From Diploptera punctata (Eukaryota > Arthropoda > Insecta > Blattodea > Blaberidae), in the NCBI GenBank assembly GCA_030220185.1, contig JASPKZ010003438.1, positions 124,001 through 188,000 of the forward strand: a DNA stretch of 64,000 nucleotides, read 5' to 3'. Shown here piece after piece: positions 11,601 to 19,538 of this stretch. A program made the position numbers and the translations under genes. Numbering within the stretch: position 1 is the first letter of the stretch; each line of letters starts with the position of its first letter. Below the pieces are notes generated by a model. That model did not search any database and had not been told where the DNA came from. It saw only the letters and a program-made list of their open reading frames with translations.

Positions 11601-14600
11601 CGTTATGAAAGAATTCTCTATTTTTAAATGTGCTACTGTGAACTGCGCTTAGAAACTAGCACAATAGAGTAACCTTCACTCACAACCCCCTCCCCTGACG
11701 CATTTAACAGTACCAACCAACATTCTGAGAATACAATATAATTTCAGAAATTTCCGTTGCATGAGTCACTGAAAGTTTGTTGTTACAGATTGAAACCACG
11801 GATATGCTGTGGCAATGGGTTTATCACTAGTTAGTAGTGTGGTCATAGGTGGTTACTAATGTGGGAATCGCTGATTGTCATCGCTGGTTATAAGTGTGGA
11901 TATCAGTGGTTACTAGTGTAGTTGTCACTGGTTACGGAGGCCAGTTTGAATAACTGTCGTAACAGAGTGGTCAATGACAGGAAATAGTCCCACTTTTATT
12001 TTTCATATTTACAAGTAAAATAAAATAACGATAATTACGACTCGCACCTAAATACATTTAAAATAACATTTTATGAATATTTGTTGCATTTAAGTAGTGT
12101 TAAAGTGGGTAAATACATTTCTGATCAACTTCCACAGTGCCGAATAACTTAATTGGATTATCTGTGCTTTTCAATTTTCCGTGCATACCTCGGTCCCAAT
12201 TAACACAGATAATCGGGAGGTTGCTGTATATATATTGGTCAAATAACAATTTAACCTTTAAGCATGTAAGAAAATTTAATTCGCTAACACTCGAAATATA
12301 GTGAATAAAAACAATAAGAATTTATATTATCTAGGGCATGTCTATATAAGTTATAAGGGAGAATCTTAAAATAATATAATTATAATTTTAATACAATAAA
12401 TAAGCATTGTTTAAATTAAAATCCTTCATATCTCTCCTCATACCCAGTCTTCCAGTAGATCATGATTTCAAAGCCTTTGCGGCTTCATCTTCAGTACTAT
12501 CTCGTCAACTGATGTTATGTCAATCAGAACAACTACTTCTTCTTCCCTCTGTTGGGGGACCGATAAACCTCCAAATCCAATCAGAATCCGTGGAAATTTC
12601 GAAGTTCGTAAGTTTTTCTTTCTTGTTTTTTGAATGTGGATTTTTTCCCCAAACCGTGAGTTCTTTCAGTTTTCAGTTTAATCAGACTGGCTTTTGATTC
12701 AATTAGATGATTTTCGGACCAAGCATGAGCAGCTACTGCTGACTTTTGAACTTCACCTTTTTTGACATTTCTAAGATGTTTTCACCCTTGTTTCCAAATG
12801 TTTGTTTTTCCTATGTAAATTTTGTCACAATGCATTTGATCTGATAAATTCCTGATTTGATTTTTTCTTCAATTTTTTTCATTTTTATTGGTTTTAATTA
12901 TCCTATTTAGGCCATATTTATTCTTCGGTGCCAATCTTCTATTAAACTTTTTGAAACTTTTGATGTTTCAATGGATGGTAAATGAATTTCTTGAATTTTA
13001 TTTTTTCTTTTGTTTTATAAGTGTGTTTTCATTAATTAATTTTCGTCTTTTAAATTTTATTTATCTTCTTGTATACCATATTTTCTTCAAAACCATTATC
13101 TGTTGCAACATTAATTATGTAATCTTTTTCTTTTTCATAATTTTCTTTGCTCATAGGTATATTTACTAATCTATGTGTCAAACTATTGAACACTGCATCT
13201 TTATGAGCAAAATGATTGAATCCTGAAGCTTTAATATAGTTGTCTATATGTGTATTCTTTCTGTATATTCCAAATTCTATCCTGTTTTCTCTATTTTTTA
13301 TTACATTTAGATCTAAAAATGGGATTTGCCTTTCAATTTCAGTTTCCATAGTAAATGTTATAGTTCTACTTTCAATGTTCAAAAGCTTTAAAAATCCTCT
13401 ATTTGTTTATGATTCACAATAGCAATTAATCGTCAATGTATCTACTCCAAAATTTGAAAATTAAAGGGTGTTCACTTGTTATTTTCTGCTCAAAACTTCC
13501 CATAAACAAATTAGCCAAAAAGGGTGCTAATGGGTTTCCCATAGAAAGTCCAAAACTGTGTTTGTAAAATTTTCTATTAAATGTAAAAAACATTTCTTCA
13601 GTGCATAATTTTGTTAAAATTAGATATTCCTTTATGTTTTCTTTTTCTAATTTGTTTCTGTTTAACCATTTTTTCCAAAATTTCAATAGTTTTCTTCTCT
13701 AGGGACTTCTCACAAGGTTTTACTGGTCATTTTTTATCTTAAAAAATATTTGAATTTTAAAAAAGTTGCAGGTTAGATTGTTTTAACAACGCCAAGCTAC
13801 GAGGGCGGATCGGAAAGTAACGCACAATAATTTTTTTCTGCCTTGGTATTGCAGCTAGAATGTGAAATTTCACAGAGATATAGTTTGAAGTTTTCACTAC
13901 AGATGGTATTTTTTTCTCAGGTGCACCTCTTGCGAGAGAAGCTTCTTCGGCCGTCAACTATTCTATTGTCGCCATCTTCAGTACTGCCATCTATGGTTGA
14001 ATTTATGAACTTCGAAATCAATGTAATTTCGTTAGGGATATCAAAATTCATTGATCTATTTTTGTTTTTCTGAATGTATATTTTTTCCCAAACTGTCAAT
14101 TCCAAAGGTTTGGAAAGTTTGGGAAAAAATATACATTCAGAAAAACAAAAATAGATCAATGAATTTTTATATCCCTAACGAAATTACATTGATTTCGAAG
14201 TTCATAAATTCAATCATAGATGGCAGCACTGAAGATGGCGACAATAGAATAGTTGACGGCCGAAGAATTTCATCAGTCGGAGTTATGGCTGACGATGAAC
14301 ATGATTATGTTTGAAATCGCGATATCATGGAAGCATGAATCCTATGAGGTGAGTTGTTTAAACAATATGTTCTCCGATGAATTTTAATGATTATACCTCA
14401 TAATGTTTACTTCCCAACATTAATTAAATATGAATAAAATTATGCTGTTTGCTCACAAATCATTATTTAACTATAGTTATTTTAAAATATTTATATATTT
14501 AATGTAAATAGCAATTTTTGAAAACAAATGAGAAACTATTGGTACGCTTCATTTCTTTCCCTTGTTCATCACTGCAAACACATCATAATATTATTTATTG

Positions 14601-17600
14601 CCAAAGGATCGCAATATTGTAAGAATGCACCCTAATGGAGAAATTTATAACCAACGTTATAGGTTTCTGATGTCCTATGATGTAAATATGTCAATTATAT
14701 TTTTCTGCAACGTCATTTCCTGGAAAATAATTTGTTTAAGAAAGTGCAAACAATGTTTTCTTTTTTTTTGTGGTATAATCAATTGTTACAAATGTTTTTA
14801 TATTATCTATCGCATGCGCTTTCTGCTGACATTCATGCACTATATACAATCTGGTAGCCGTATTTTTGGAGGGTCAGTCACTGCAAAATAATGCTATGAC
14901 CTATTCAGAATGTTAAAAGGAGGTGCTGTCTTTATTATGATAAACTTTAGTTGGTAAATTTTAGGCAAAACACGACTGTGATTGGTTGTAAATAAAAAAT
15001 CAATGAAATGTGATTGGTCATCAACTCCCATTTGGGGCATGAATTAAATAGTCAATAGTAGATCCATCTGTGTAGATATGTAACCATTCTTCTGGTGAAT
15101 CTCTTATTCACAGCTTCTAACACTAGAGCTTTTAGTACAGGTGTGGGAGTTTCAGATTTTGTAACTGGTTCTTCTAGAGTGAGCTGAATGTTAATTGGAC
15201 ATATGTAAAAATATATATACAATTCTCTGAATTATGGACAAATATGAAAGACAAATACAATATGGAAGACAAATACATCTTAAACCACTCCAAATATCTT
15301 AACTTGTAGACATACAACAAATAAAAATAAATTTACATAGAAATCCTTGCCCTAATAATAAATAAGAAGTGAGATGGTTTATGCAATGGTCTGAATGTCA
15401 CATGTAAATAACCATATTGTAAACTCTTTGATAAAATACATCAGAAATCATACTTACACAAATATCAACATTGCATCCCATAAGTACAAAAAAGCAGGTA
15501 AGGGTCCAAATGCTTCAAATATATAAGCATAATCGCCACCAGATTTGGGTATTGAAGTACCAAGTTCTGCATAACAAAGAGCTCCTACCATGGACAAGAG
15601 TCCACAAAGCATCCATATTACTACTGAAAATCCTGGTGATCCAACTTCTTGTATCACACCCGTCGGAGATATAAAAATACCTGAAATAACATTAAGTCTG
15701 ATTCATGTATATCTTTTCACAATCCACATAGGGGAAACGAAAATGAATTTAAATACAATTGAAAGAACACCTTAGAAATGTTAAAAATGGAGAAATAGAA
15801 AAATCTACAATAGCGCACATGCTTGGTCAGAAAAACAGAATTGAAACCAAGGCAATATTACTTAAGCAGTCAGAAAAATCTAAGGAACTCACAATTTGAG
15901 AGAAAATTTACATATGCAAGAATAAAAACAAACTATGAATTTTGAAATTCCCGGTGAAAATGAGAGGTTGATAGTGCAATTATCTGAATAGTGCAACCTA
16001 CTAAATAAATAGAGATAATGTAAAAAAAAAAAATTTCTCTTCAAATATAATTTATCTTCTATATTGCTTTTTATTCCTATTTTAGCTACTTTAGCCTGCC
16101 TATTTTAATGATTACAATCCCTAAACTTGCAGTCTCTGGTGATGACTGTCTTTTATCTTGTTTTTGTAAACTAAGTCTTGTCCATGTGATGATTTTGAAA
16201 TAAACAGTATCTGAAAAACAATCTACTGTAGAAATAATGGGAAATCAATACTTTTGTAACATAAAACTTAACAAATTTTACGGTGTTGTCATTCTTAACA
16301 AATACAGATTGTTATTAAATAAGTTTGGTCTATGTATGTTTATCTGACCTCATAAATTGTTTTTTGTAAGATGTATTTCAAAGCTTCTGTGCTACATCGT
16401 CAGTTGGTACAGACTGATCTTCTCTAAGTTGCTGGCCTTTGATCTCGACTCCTGAAAAAAAAGACTCCAAGCATGACAGGCCTAGAAGGTCATTGGCCTA
16501 CTAGACAGATGCTGGCCTCACATCCACATTTGTTAATCACACAGGTAGACGATCATCTAGCCAATGTAGGGGTGACATGTAGTCAGCACATCAGGTCCCC
16601 AGCCATTATAGCTGGCCTTCTCAACCTGAAGTCACTATAGTCCAGCAACTGATTTTCCAGCCATGATGTTTTCACGACAGTGTTGCCAATATGGATATTC
16701 AGTGAGAGGGGCCGCTTTATGTAATGTGGTTAGCAGACATCTCAGCAATTTCAAACCTTACTAGCATGTTATAGCTGCGTCAAGAGCAGTTGGTTGTGGC
16801 AGACGTTCACTCCCACTACAACCATATCCTTATTGGCAGTAGAGGGCAAGTTCTCCCTTTACCTCTCATATAACCTAAACTTTAGAGCCGGAGATCCAGC
16901 AGCTGGACTTAACTCATTGCAGCTGCCCAAATGCCTCATGATGGATGGGCACTGGTCCCATACTGGCCAAAATTCCATGAGAAAAAATGTCTTCCCCCAT
17001 GGAGACTCAAACCAGTACAAGTCCCGTAGCTCTGGCACCAAGGCTTCTTGCCTTAACCACTCGGCTACGGCGCGGGACATCTCGACTCCTGCTCCCTCTT
17101 TTTATGGTCCAAAGAACTTGTTTATTAATTATATTATTTTTAGTCTATTCATCTTACCTCAATATTAATGTTGATTTGTTCTTGGACATGTTTCAAAACA
17201 ATTCTGTTTTACCATCAGCTTGTCCAGAATTGTTTTGAAACATGTTCAAGAACAAATCAACATTAATATTGAGGTAAGATGAATAGACTAAAAAAATATA
17301 ATTAAAATAACCTCAAAATATCACGTCCTAAAATTAAGTATTAACTTGTTTATTTGTTTCTTTACTCACCTCATACTTCATAACTCCCAAGCAGACTCGA
17401 GTTTCGTCACTTCATTTGTGACATTCGCAATGCTGTATTACGGAGAATCAGATGCTGGACTATAGTGACTCCCGGTTGAGAAGGCCAGCTATAATGGCTG
17501 GGGGACCCGATATGCATACTACAGTTGTGAACGTAATACAGCATTGAGAATGTCACAAATGAAGTGACGAAACTCGAGTCTGCTTGGGAGTTAAGAAGTA

Positions 17601-18052
17601 TGAGGTGAGTGAAGAAACAAATAAACAATATTAAAAAAACCTCATAGTGCTATTTCCTATCTACATAACTTAATAAATATTAACTTGTTTATTAAGCTAC
17701 TTTCCCTGGGAATTTCAAAATTCATAATTCTCTCCTTGTTCATCTGTATGTAATGTTTTTCCCATGTGGTGAGTTTGTTTGTGTTTACTAACTGTTTTAA
17801 TAACAGACCTAACTTATTTATTAAGAGAACTTCATAATGTTACTTCCTAATATATTTTCATAAAAACTGTGGTTATAAGATAAATCAATTACCTGAACCA
17901 AAAATTATTCCAATAATAATGGCTACACCTTCCAATAGTCCAAGTTGTTTCTTCATACGAACTTTTTCGTCATTTTCTTTCTCCCCTATTATAAATCTCT
18001 CATCCATTGTGGTGACTGAGGTAGGAGAATTAAGCATTGGCGTTGCAGACAT
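5485..18052 (-). CDS. SLC7 (LAT-type) amino acid transporter, 5' four coding exons
   Basis: Four minus-strand exons join in phase (160+223+116+126 nt) to give 208 residues. This is the N-terminal part of an SLC7 light-chain transporter, a plasma-membrane exchanger of large neutral amino acids that works with an SLC3/4F2hc-type heavy chain. Landmarks are [20 protein letters not shown] (TM1 with the substrate-binding GSG), [18 protein letters not shown], and [10 protein letters not shown], whose Cys151 matches the position that makes the disulfide to the heavy chain in LAT1. The family is usually about 500 residues, so the 3' exons should lie left of position 1. Introns are 2.2, 6.2 and 3.6 kb and are packed with transposons. 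The closest named insect relatives would be minidiscs/genderblind-type proteins; the paralog is not resolved. Confidence 0.9.
6230..6500 (+). repeat. Repeat E copy 1
   Basis: Shares gaatactctaat, catcagggtcgaa, gaggtcag, gactggata and gcaaaacacaagtaagtgga with 8405-8600 and 22640-22830. Non-coding, of unknown type, possibly the 3' part of a retroelement. Confidence 0.6.
6790..7140 (+). mobile_element. LINE reverse transcriptase 3' end
   Basis: Encodes [20 protein letters not shown] followed by [20 protein letters not shown] and PRG, with a stop in the linker, then the tail ggcctaatacttggaaggaa and GAA repeats. It is the C-terminal region of a non-LTR retrotransposon RT, 5' truncated and inactive. 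Confidence 0.8.
7141..7510 (+). mobile_element. Second LINE 3' end, different subfamily
   Basis: Starts at taaaacattggcagttcctg ([13 protein letters not shown]) and reads [20 protein letters not shown], then [20 protein letters not shown] and [13 protein letters not shown]. This is the classic end of a LINE RT, followed by gaagtgaaaaagaagaaga. It abuts the previous LINE exactly, so one probably inserted at the tail of the other. Confidence 0.8.
7505..8045 (-). repeat. SINE-3 family, two adjacent copies
   Basis: Two tRNA-like segments (7520-7585 and 7745-7820) read on the minus strand as A box (tagctcagttggtagagca at 7820) and B box (aggtttgagtctcgg). Each is followed by the shared body (cgctcagga, gaagctaccatttgcag). 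The second ends with the common tail tcaaatataatttatccttc. Confidence 0.75.
8405..8600 (+). repeat. Repeat E copy 2
   Basis: Matches copy 1 (gaatactctaatctcatcag, gaggtcagtcaa, gagactggata). Unclassified and non-coding. Confidence 0.6.
8650..8990 (+). mobile_element. LINE RNase H C-terminal fragment
   Basis: Encodes [20 protein letters not shown], then [20 protein letters not shown] and [11 protein letters not shown]. The GHDCL...HLHR...CPFC pattern is the end of many jockey/R1-like LINE ORF2 proteins after the RNase H domain. No stop until 8976; the 5' part is missing. Confidence 0.8.
9175..9290 (-). CDS. SLC7 transporter exon 3
   Basis: Acceptor tatattttcag before 9290; donor ttGTAAGTAAC after 9175. 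It encodes [20 protein letters not shown] followed by [18 protein letters not shown], ending one base into the next codon, which exon 4 completes. It contains the conserved Cys of the PTC motif in the external loop after TM3. Confidence 0.9.
9343..9947. repeat. Repeat A copy 1 (about 600 bp)
   Basis: From tatattacgatgcga to tgcactatcgtgcaaaaa it is matched, in inverted orientation, by 27865-28500. It contains an inner palindrome (tttttacagaatc ... gattctgtaaaa, 9374-9443). It has no coding capacity, no target repeat was found and the class is unknown. It begins 53 bp upstream of the exon 3 acceptor. Confidence 0.75.
10471..11279 (-). mobile_element. PLE with GIY-YIG and inverted 5' arm, 12-bp TSD
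   Basis: Flanked by ctatcaatcgat (10459-10470 and 11280-11291). The 3' tail is at the left (cctcatagtgttatttcct on the minus strand), followed inward by a hammerhead variant and the C-terminal coding region ([11 protein letters not shown]), then the GIY-YIG region ([20 protein letters not shown]). A single-base shift in a T run near 10920 breaks the frame. At the right end is an inverted copy of the 3' region (gttaagaaatatgaggtgag) pairing with 10520-10560. Confidence 0.9.
10885..11250 (-). pseudogene. PLE linker and GIY-YIG nuclease, truncated
   Basis: Reads [60 protein letters not shown] and then shifts frame. Both GIY and YIG motifs and the Cys pair (CKDC) are kept, unlike the CIG version at 2588-3334. 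The remaining C-terminus is in another frame at 10799-10587. Confidence 0.75.
11823..11935 (+). repeat. Degenerate 22-bp minisatellite
   Basis: About five units resembling atcGcTGGTTAcTAGTGTGG: successive starts at 11823, 11845, 11867 (short, 13 bp), 11880, 11902 and 11924. The spacing is 22 bp except for the shortened unit. Non-coding. Confidence 0.65.
12407..13690 (-). mobile_element. PLE with RT palm, linker and GIY-YIG
   Basis: The most informative PLE copy. From 13686: [20 protein letters not shown] and [10 protein letters not shown] are RT motifs 4 and 5 (catalytic Asp pair). A stop follows YIDD, then [20 protein letters not shown] (13400-13340), [40 protein letters not shown], then the linker and GIY-YIG (SGIYQIKC near 12860) with several frameshifts. 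It ends in a hammerhead motif (12454-12500). The expected CCTCAT tail is not seen at the left, so the 3' end may be deleted. Two D residues remain in YIDD, but frame breaks make it inactive. Confidence 0.85.
12454..12500 (-). ncRNA. Hammerhead ribozyme motif, stem III ATCATGAT
   Basis: C3 at 12494: CTGAAGA, extra T, stem II AAGCC/GGCTT, GAAA, palindrome ATCATGAT, H17 = C. Stem I is TAGTA/TACTG (5 bp with one wobble). All core residues are intact. Confidence 0.8.
13797..13930 (+). mobile_element. Solo mariner-like terminus
   Basis: After a TA dinucleotide the sequence cgagggcggatcggaaagta followed by acgcacaat looks like a mariner inverted repeat. The body continues to about 13920 and is then replaced by PLE sequence. 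No matching opposite end is visible. Confidence 0.5.
13930..14435 (+). mobile_element. Fold-back PLE with coding arms
   Basis: An inverted repeat of about 160 bp per arm centred near 14106. Both strands encode the same PLE C-terminus ([46 protein letters not shown]). Only the right arm continues to a hammerhead (14283-14330) and the 3' tail acctcataatgtttacttcc. Arm identity is high, so formation was recent or simultaneous with insertion. Confidence 0.85.
14283..14330 (+). ncRNA. Hammerhead ribozyme motif, stem III ATCGCGAT
   Basis: C3 at 14289: CTGACGA, extra T, stem II GAACAT/ATGTTT (loop gatt), GAAA at 14313-14316, palindrome ATCGCGAT, H17 = A14324. Stem I is TTATGG/TCATGG (6 bp including G-U pairs). 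Predicted cleavage is after 14324. Confidence 0.85.
14425..14670 (-). repeat. Repeat C, inverted copy
   Basis: Reverse complement of parts of 33950-34300 and 43150-43460 (tgctgtttgctcacaaatca, ttttaaaatatttatatatt, atcgcaatattgtaa). Unclassified, possibly a MITE. Confidence 0.65.
14865..15055 (-). repeat. Repeat D, inverted copy
   Basis: Shares cactgcaaaataatgct, tatgataaactttagttgg and cacgactgtgattgg with 57770-57890 (opposite strand) and, less well, 42880-43065. About 190 bp, non-coding, probably a MITE. Confidence 0.6.
15056..15440. other. Unique intronic sequence
   Basis: Part of SLC7 intron 2. I see no coding frame, repeat or RNA here. Confidence 0.5.
15458..15680 (-). CDS. SLC7 transporter exon 2
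   Basis: Acceptor tgttatttcag before 15680; donor gtGTAAGTATG after 15458. It encodes [60 protein letters not shown] and [12 protein letters not shown]: the end of TM1, TM2, the conserved loop and TM3. It is the most conserved part of the family and the strongest evidence for the gene. Confidence 0.95.
15712..16012 (+). pseudogene. PLE GIY-YIG C-terminal remnant
   Basis: Read with frame shifts: [12 protein letters not shown] (from the YIG motif), then [21 protein letters not shown] codons (15795-15835) and [12 protein letters not shown] (15935-15970). It starts only about 30 bp from the exon 2 acceptor (antisense to the host gene) and is truncated on both sides. Confidence 0.75.
16455..17078 (-). 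repeat. SINE-4 with 13-bp TSD
   Basis: Flanked by atctcgactcctg (16442-16454 and 17079-17091). On the minus strand it starts cccgcgccgtagccgagtgg ttaaggcaagaagcc (A box) and continues aaccagt...gagtctccatggg (B-box-like). The centre (about 16650-16890) is extra compared with the copies at 29425 and 62159 and is bounded by tccagcaactg / tccagcagctg, so a further element sits inside. Confidence 0.85.
17127..17342 (+). mobile_element. Fold-back PLE, first of two at one site
   Basis: Flanked by aacttgtttatt (17115-17126, 17343-17354). The arms are inverted copies (aattatattatttttagtct and its complement) meeting near 17222. Only the right side has the tail acctcaaaatatcac. The arms hold hammerhead halves of the ACATGT family. 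216 bp, non-coding. Confidence 0.9.
17355..17681 (+). mobile_element. Fold-back PLE, second at the same site
   Basis: Flanked by the same 12-mer aacttgtttatt (17343-17354, 17682-17693). The arms start tgtttctttactcacctcat and end gaggtgagtgaagaaaca, with the tail cctcatagtgctatttccta on the right. The loop contains a SINE-4 piece (17455-17515, gccagctataatggctgggg). The right arm bears the U3-A8 hammerhead variant. Confidence 0.9.
17540..17584 (+). ncRNA. Hammerhead variant with U3-A8 core pair
   Basis: Stem I AGCA/TGCT (perfect), core TTGAGAA in place of CTGANGA, extra T, stem II GTCAC/GTGAC (perfect), GAAA at 17569-17572, stem III ACTCGAGT, H17 = C17580. C3 and G8 are both changed, to U and A, which can still pair. 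Sister copies are at 47472-47516 and 50467-50510, with 10580-10625 on the minus strand. Confidence 0.7.
17893..18052 (-). CDS. SLC7 transporter exon 1 with start codon
   Basis: ATG at 18052; donor caGGTAATTG after 17893, phase 1. It encodes [20 protein letters not shown], an acidic/basic cytosolic segment ([20 protein letters not shown]) and TM1 up to GSG. The chosen ATG is the first in frame; the base context gtaaacATGTCT is weak and M16 or M33 are alternatives. No promoter was identifiable upstream; further 5' UTR exons may exist. Confidence 0.85.
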
Positions 18053-18304
18053 GTTTACTGCTTTTCACTGTTTCACAATTCTGTATCAAATAGAACATAA
18101 AAATTAATTTTTCCCCTCCGTATTTTATAATAAAGTAACACCATTAATAAATCAATTTCTTACACAACCAACTGATTGGGAAAACAATACAAACCACATC
18201 CAGAATTACATAATTTTTTATCATATCCAATAACTATAAAACAATTAAAATTCAGAGTTGTAAAATATAAAGTATGAACAATGACCACGTTGATAAACAT
18301 TGCA

Positions 18305-18810
18305 TTGGATATTTGAAGAGAAAGATTTTCGCCCAGTCCAAGACTCAAACCTGGGACCTTTGGCTTTCCGGACCAATGCTCTACCATCTGAGCTACCGAG
18401 GCAAGTTGCGATCTAGATGCAAATTTTTCTCTTATATACATCTAGATTCCAATTCGCCTCGGTAGCTCAGATGGTAGCGCATTGGCCCGGAAAGCCAAAG
18501 GTCCTGGGTTCGAATCTCGGTCTGGGCAAAAGTTTTTCTATTTATATATTAAATTTGGGAATTTTTAACATTATGAGGTTCAATTAATAATAATTAAATG
18601 AATCGTGATTTTTTCTTACCTCATACATCTATGTTTCTTTAAACACAGCACTGCAGTATCGGCGACACTTTGTCGTCATCGTCAGCTGTTTTCACGACTG
18701 AGGTAAGAAAAAATCACGATTCATTTAATTATTAAAAGTTTTTCTCTTTAAATATAATTTATCCTTCAGTGGGAAGTGTTAAATTAATAATAGAAACATC
18801 AATTGCAATG
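18305..18810. repeat. SINE-3 pair, head to head
   Basis: A minus-strand tRNA-like copy (18330-18410) and a plus-strand copy (18452-18530: tcggtagctcagatggtagc with B box gggttcgaatctcgg). The plus copy continues after an inserted fold-back PLE (18540-18733) to the shared tail ttaaatataatttatccttc at 18746. The two copies share the central tctcttatatacat stretch. Confidence 0.8.
18540..18733 (-). mobile_element. Fold-back PLE in SINE-3, 12-bp TSD
   Basis: Flanked by aaaagtttttct (18528-18539, 18734-18745). The tail is on the left (aacattatgaggtt, complement of cctcataatgtt). Arms: aatgaatcgtgattttttct and its complement. It carries a hammerhead-like core on the minus strand (CTGACGA, stem II CGACA/TGTCG, stem III ACTGCAGT) but with GATA in place of GAAA. 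Confidence 0.85.
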
Positions 18811-18899
18811 GATTTTCAATTCTCATGATTTCCAAAGGAACATAAGTAATAAGGCTGTACCCATGAGAAGACATTTTAACCATTCTTACATATCTTTAC

Positions 18900-19155
18900 A
18901 GGAGGCACGCCGTAGCATAGGTCGAGGGTTCAAGCCCCGGTGGGGTCAGGATTTTTAAACTGACCCAAACCTTCTGGCAGCACTATGGCCCTGGGGTCGA
19001 CTTAGCCTCTTATGTAAATGGTAAAGACGGCCGGCATACAGGGCTGACAACCCAGCTGACATCCAGTGCCGATTGTCCAGAAAAGTGGGAGCCTTAACCT
19101 CACGCTACCCCAAGGGTCTCCTGAAGCATGTAGTGGGATGCCTTTACCTTATCTT
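18900..19155 (+). repeat. SINE-2 copy, head partly deleted
   Basis: Shares gtcgagggttcaagccccgg, actgacccaaac, ctatggccctggggtc, aaggcggccg and taccccaagggtctcctgaa with 51864-52160. The A-box half of the tRNA-like head is deleted. Confidence 0.8.
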
Positions 19156-19538
19156 TACATATCTTTACAGCAGTCCTGATAAACTTCATTTCACCAGCTG
19201 TGATCTGTTTCTTGTCAGCCAGTGATCAAAACTCCATTCAAGAGTAAAATCTGGATTTCTGCATTATTCGATAAGCAAAGGCATCGTCTGCACATTGTTA
19301 AAATCTTCTAGCTAAGATGATTTTGCTGCTATCCATTAATGATTACAAAACATGCATTTCCTCAACTATTAACCTCAGGCCCAAAAACATCTCTGGTAGG
19401 CAGATGAATAGCAAAGTTTTGTCTGCTCTAATCTCAGACACAAAACTCACATTTCTGGCATAATAATTTCCAGAAACTAATTTTAAAACATAATAGACTT
19501 TGACTTAAAAATTAAGGGCTCGGCTGTAAAACATAGTA

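Larger units (their letters stand above)
16325..17880 (-). mobile_element. PLE 3' region split by three insertions
   Basis: The pieces 16339-16441, 17092-17114 and 17694-17812 together match the left arm at 46620-46930 (tatttcaaagcttctgtgct, ctgctccctctttttatggt, tgggaatttcaaaattcata). Between them lie one SINE-4 and two fold-back PLEs. The order of events is PLE first, the others later. A second tail (cttcataatgttacttccta) follows at 17825. Confidence 0.8.

Noticed and set aside
12888..13169. Plus-strand ORF of 93 codons (hydrophobic, F/I/Y-rich)
   Set aside because: It is the antisense shadow of the PLE coding region on the minus strand; the T-rich complement of Lys-rich codons gives Phe-rich nonsense.
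17100..17700. CRISPR-like array of repeated units
   Set aside because: Repeats are inverted arms of transposons with target duplications, not direct repeats with spacers, and the genome is eukaryotic.
18452..18530. Functional tRNA gene
   Set aside because: A and B boxes and a cloverleaf-like order are present, but position 33 of the anticodon loop is not T, and the same sequence recurs in a dispersed repeat family; treated as SINE-3.
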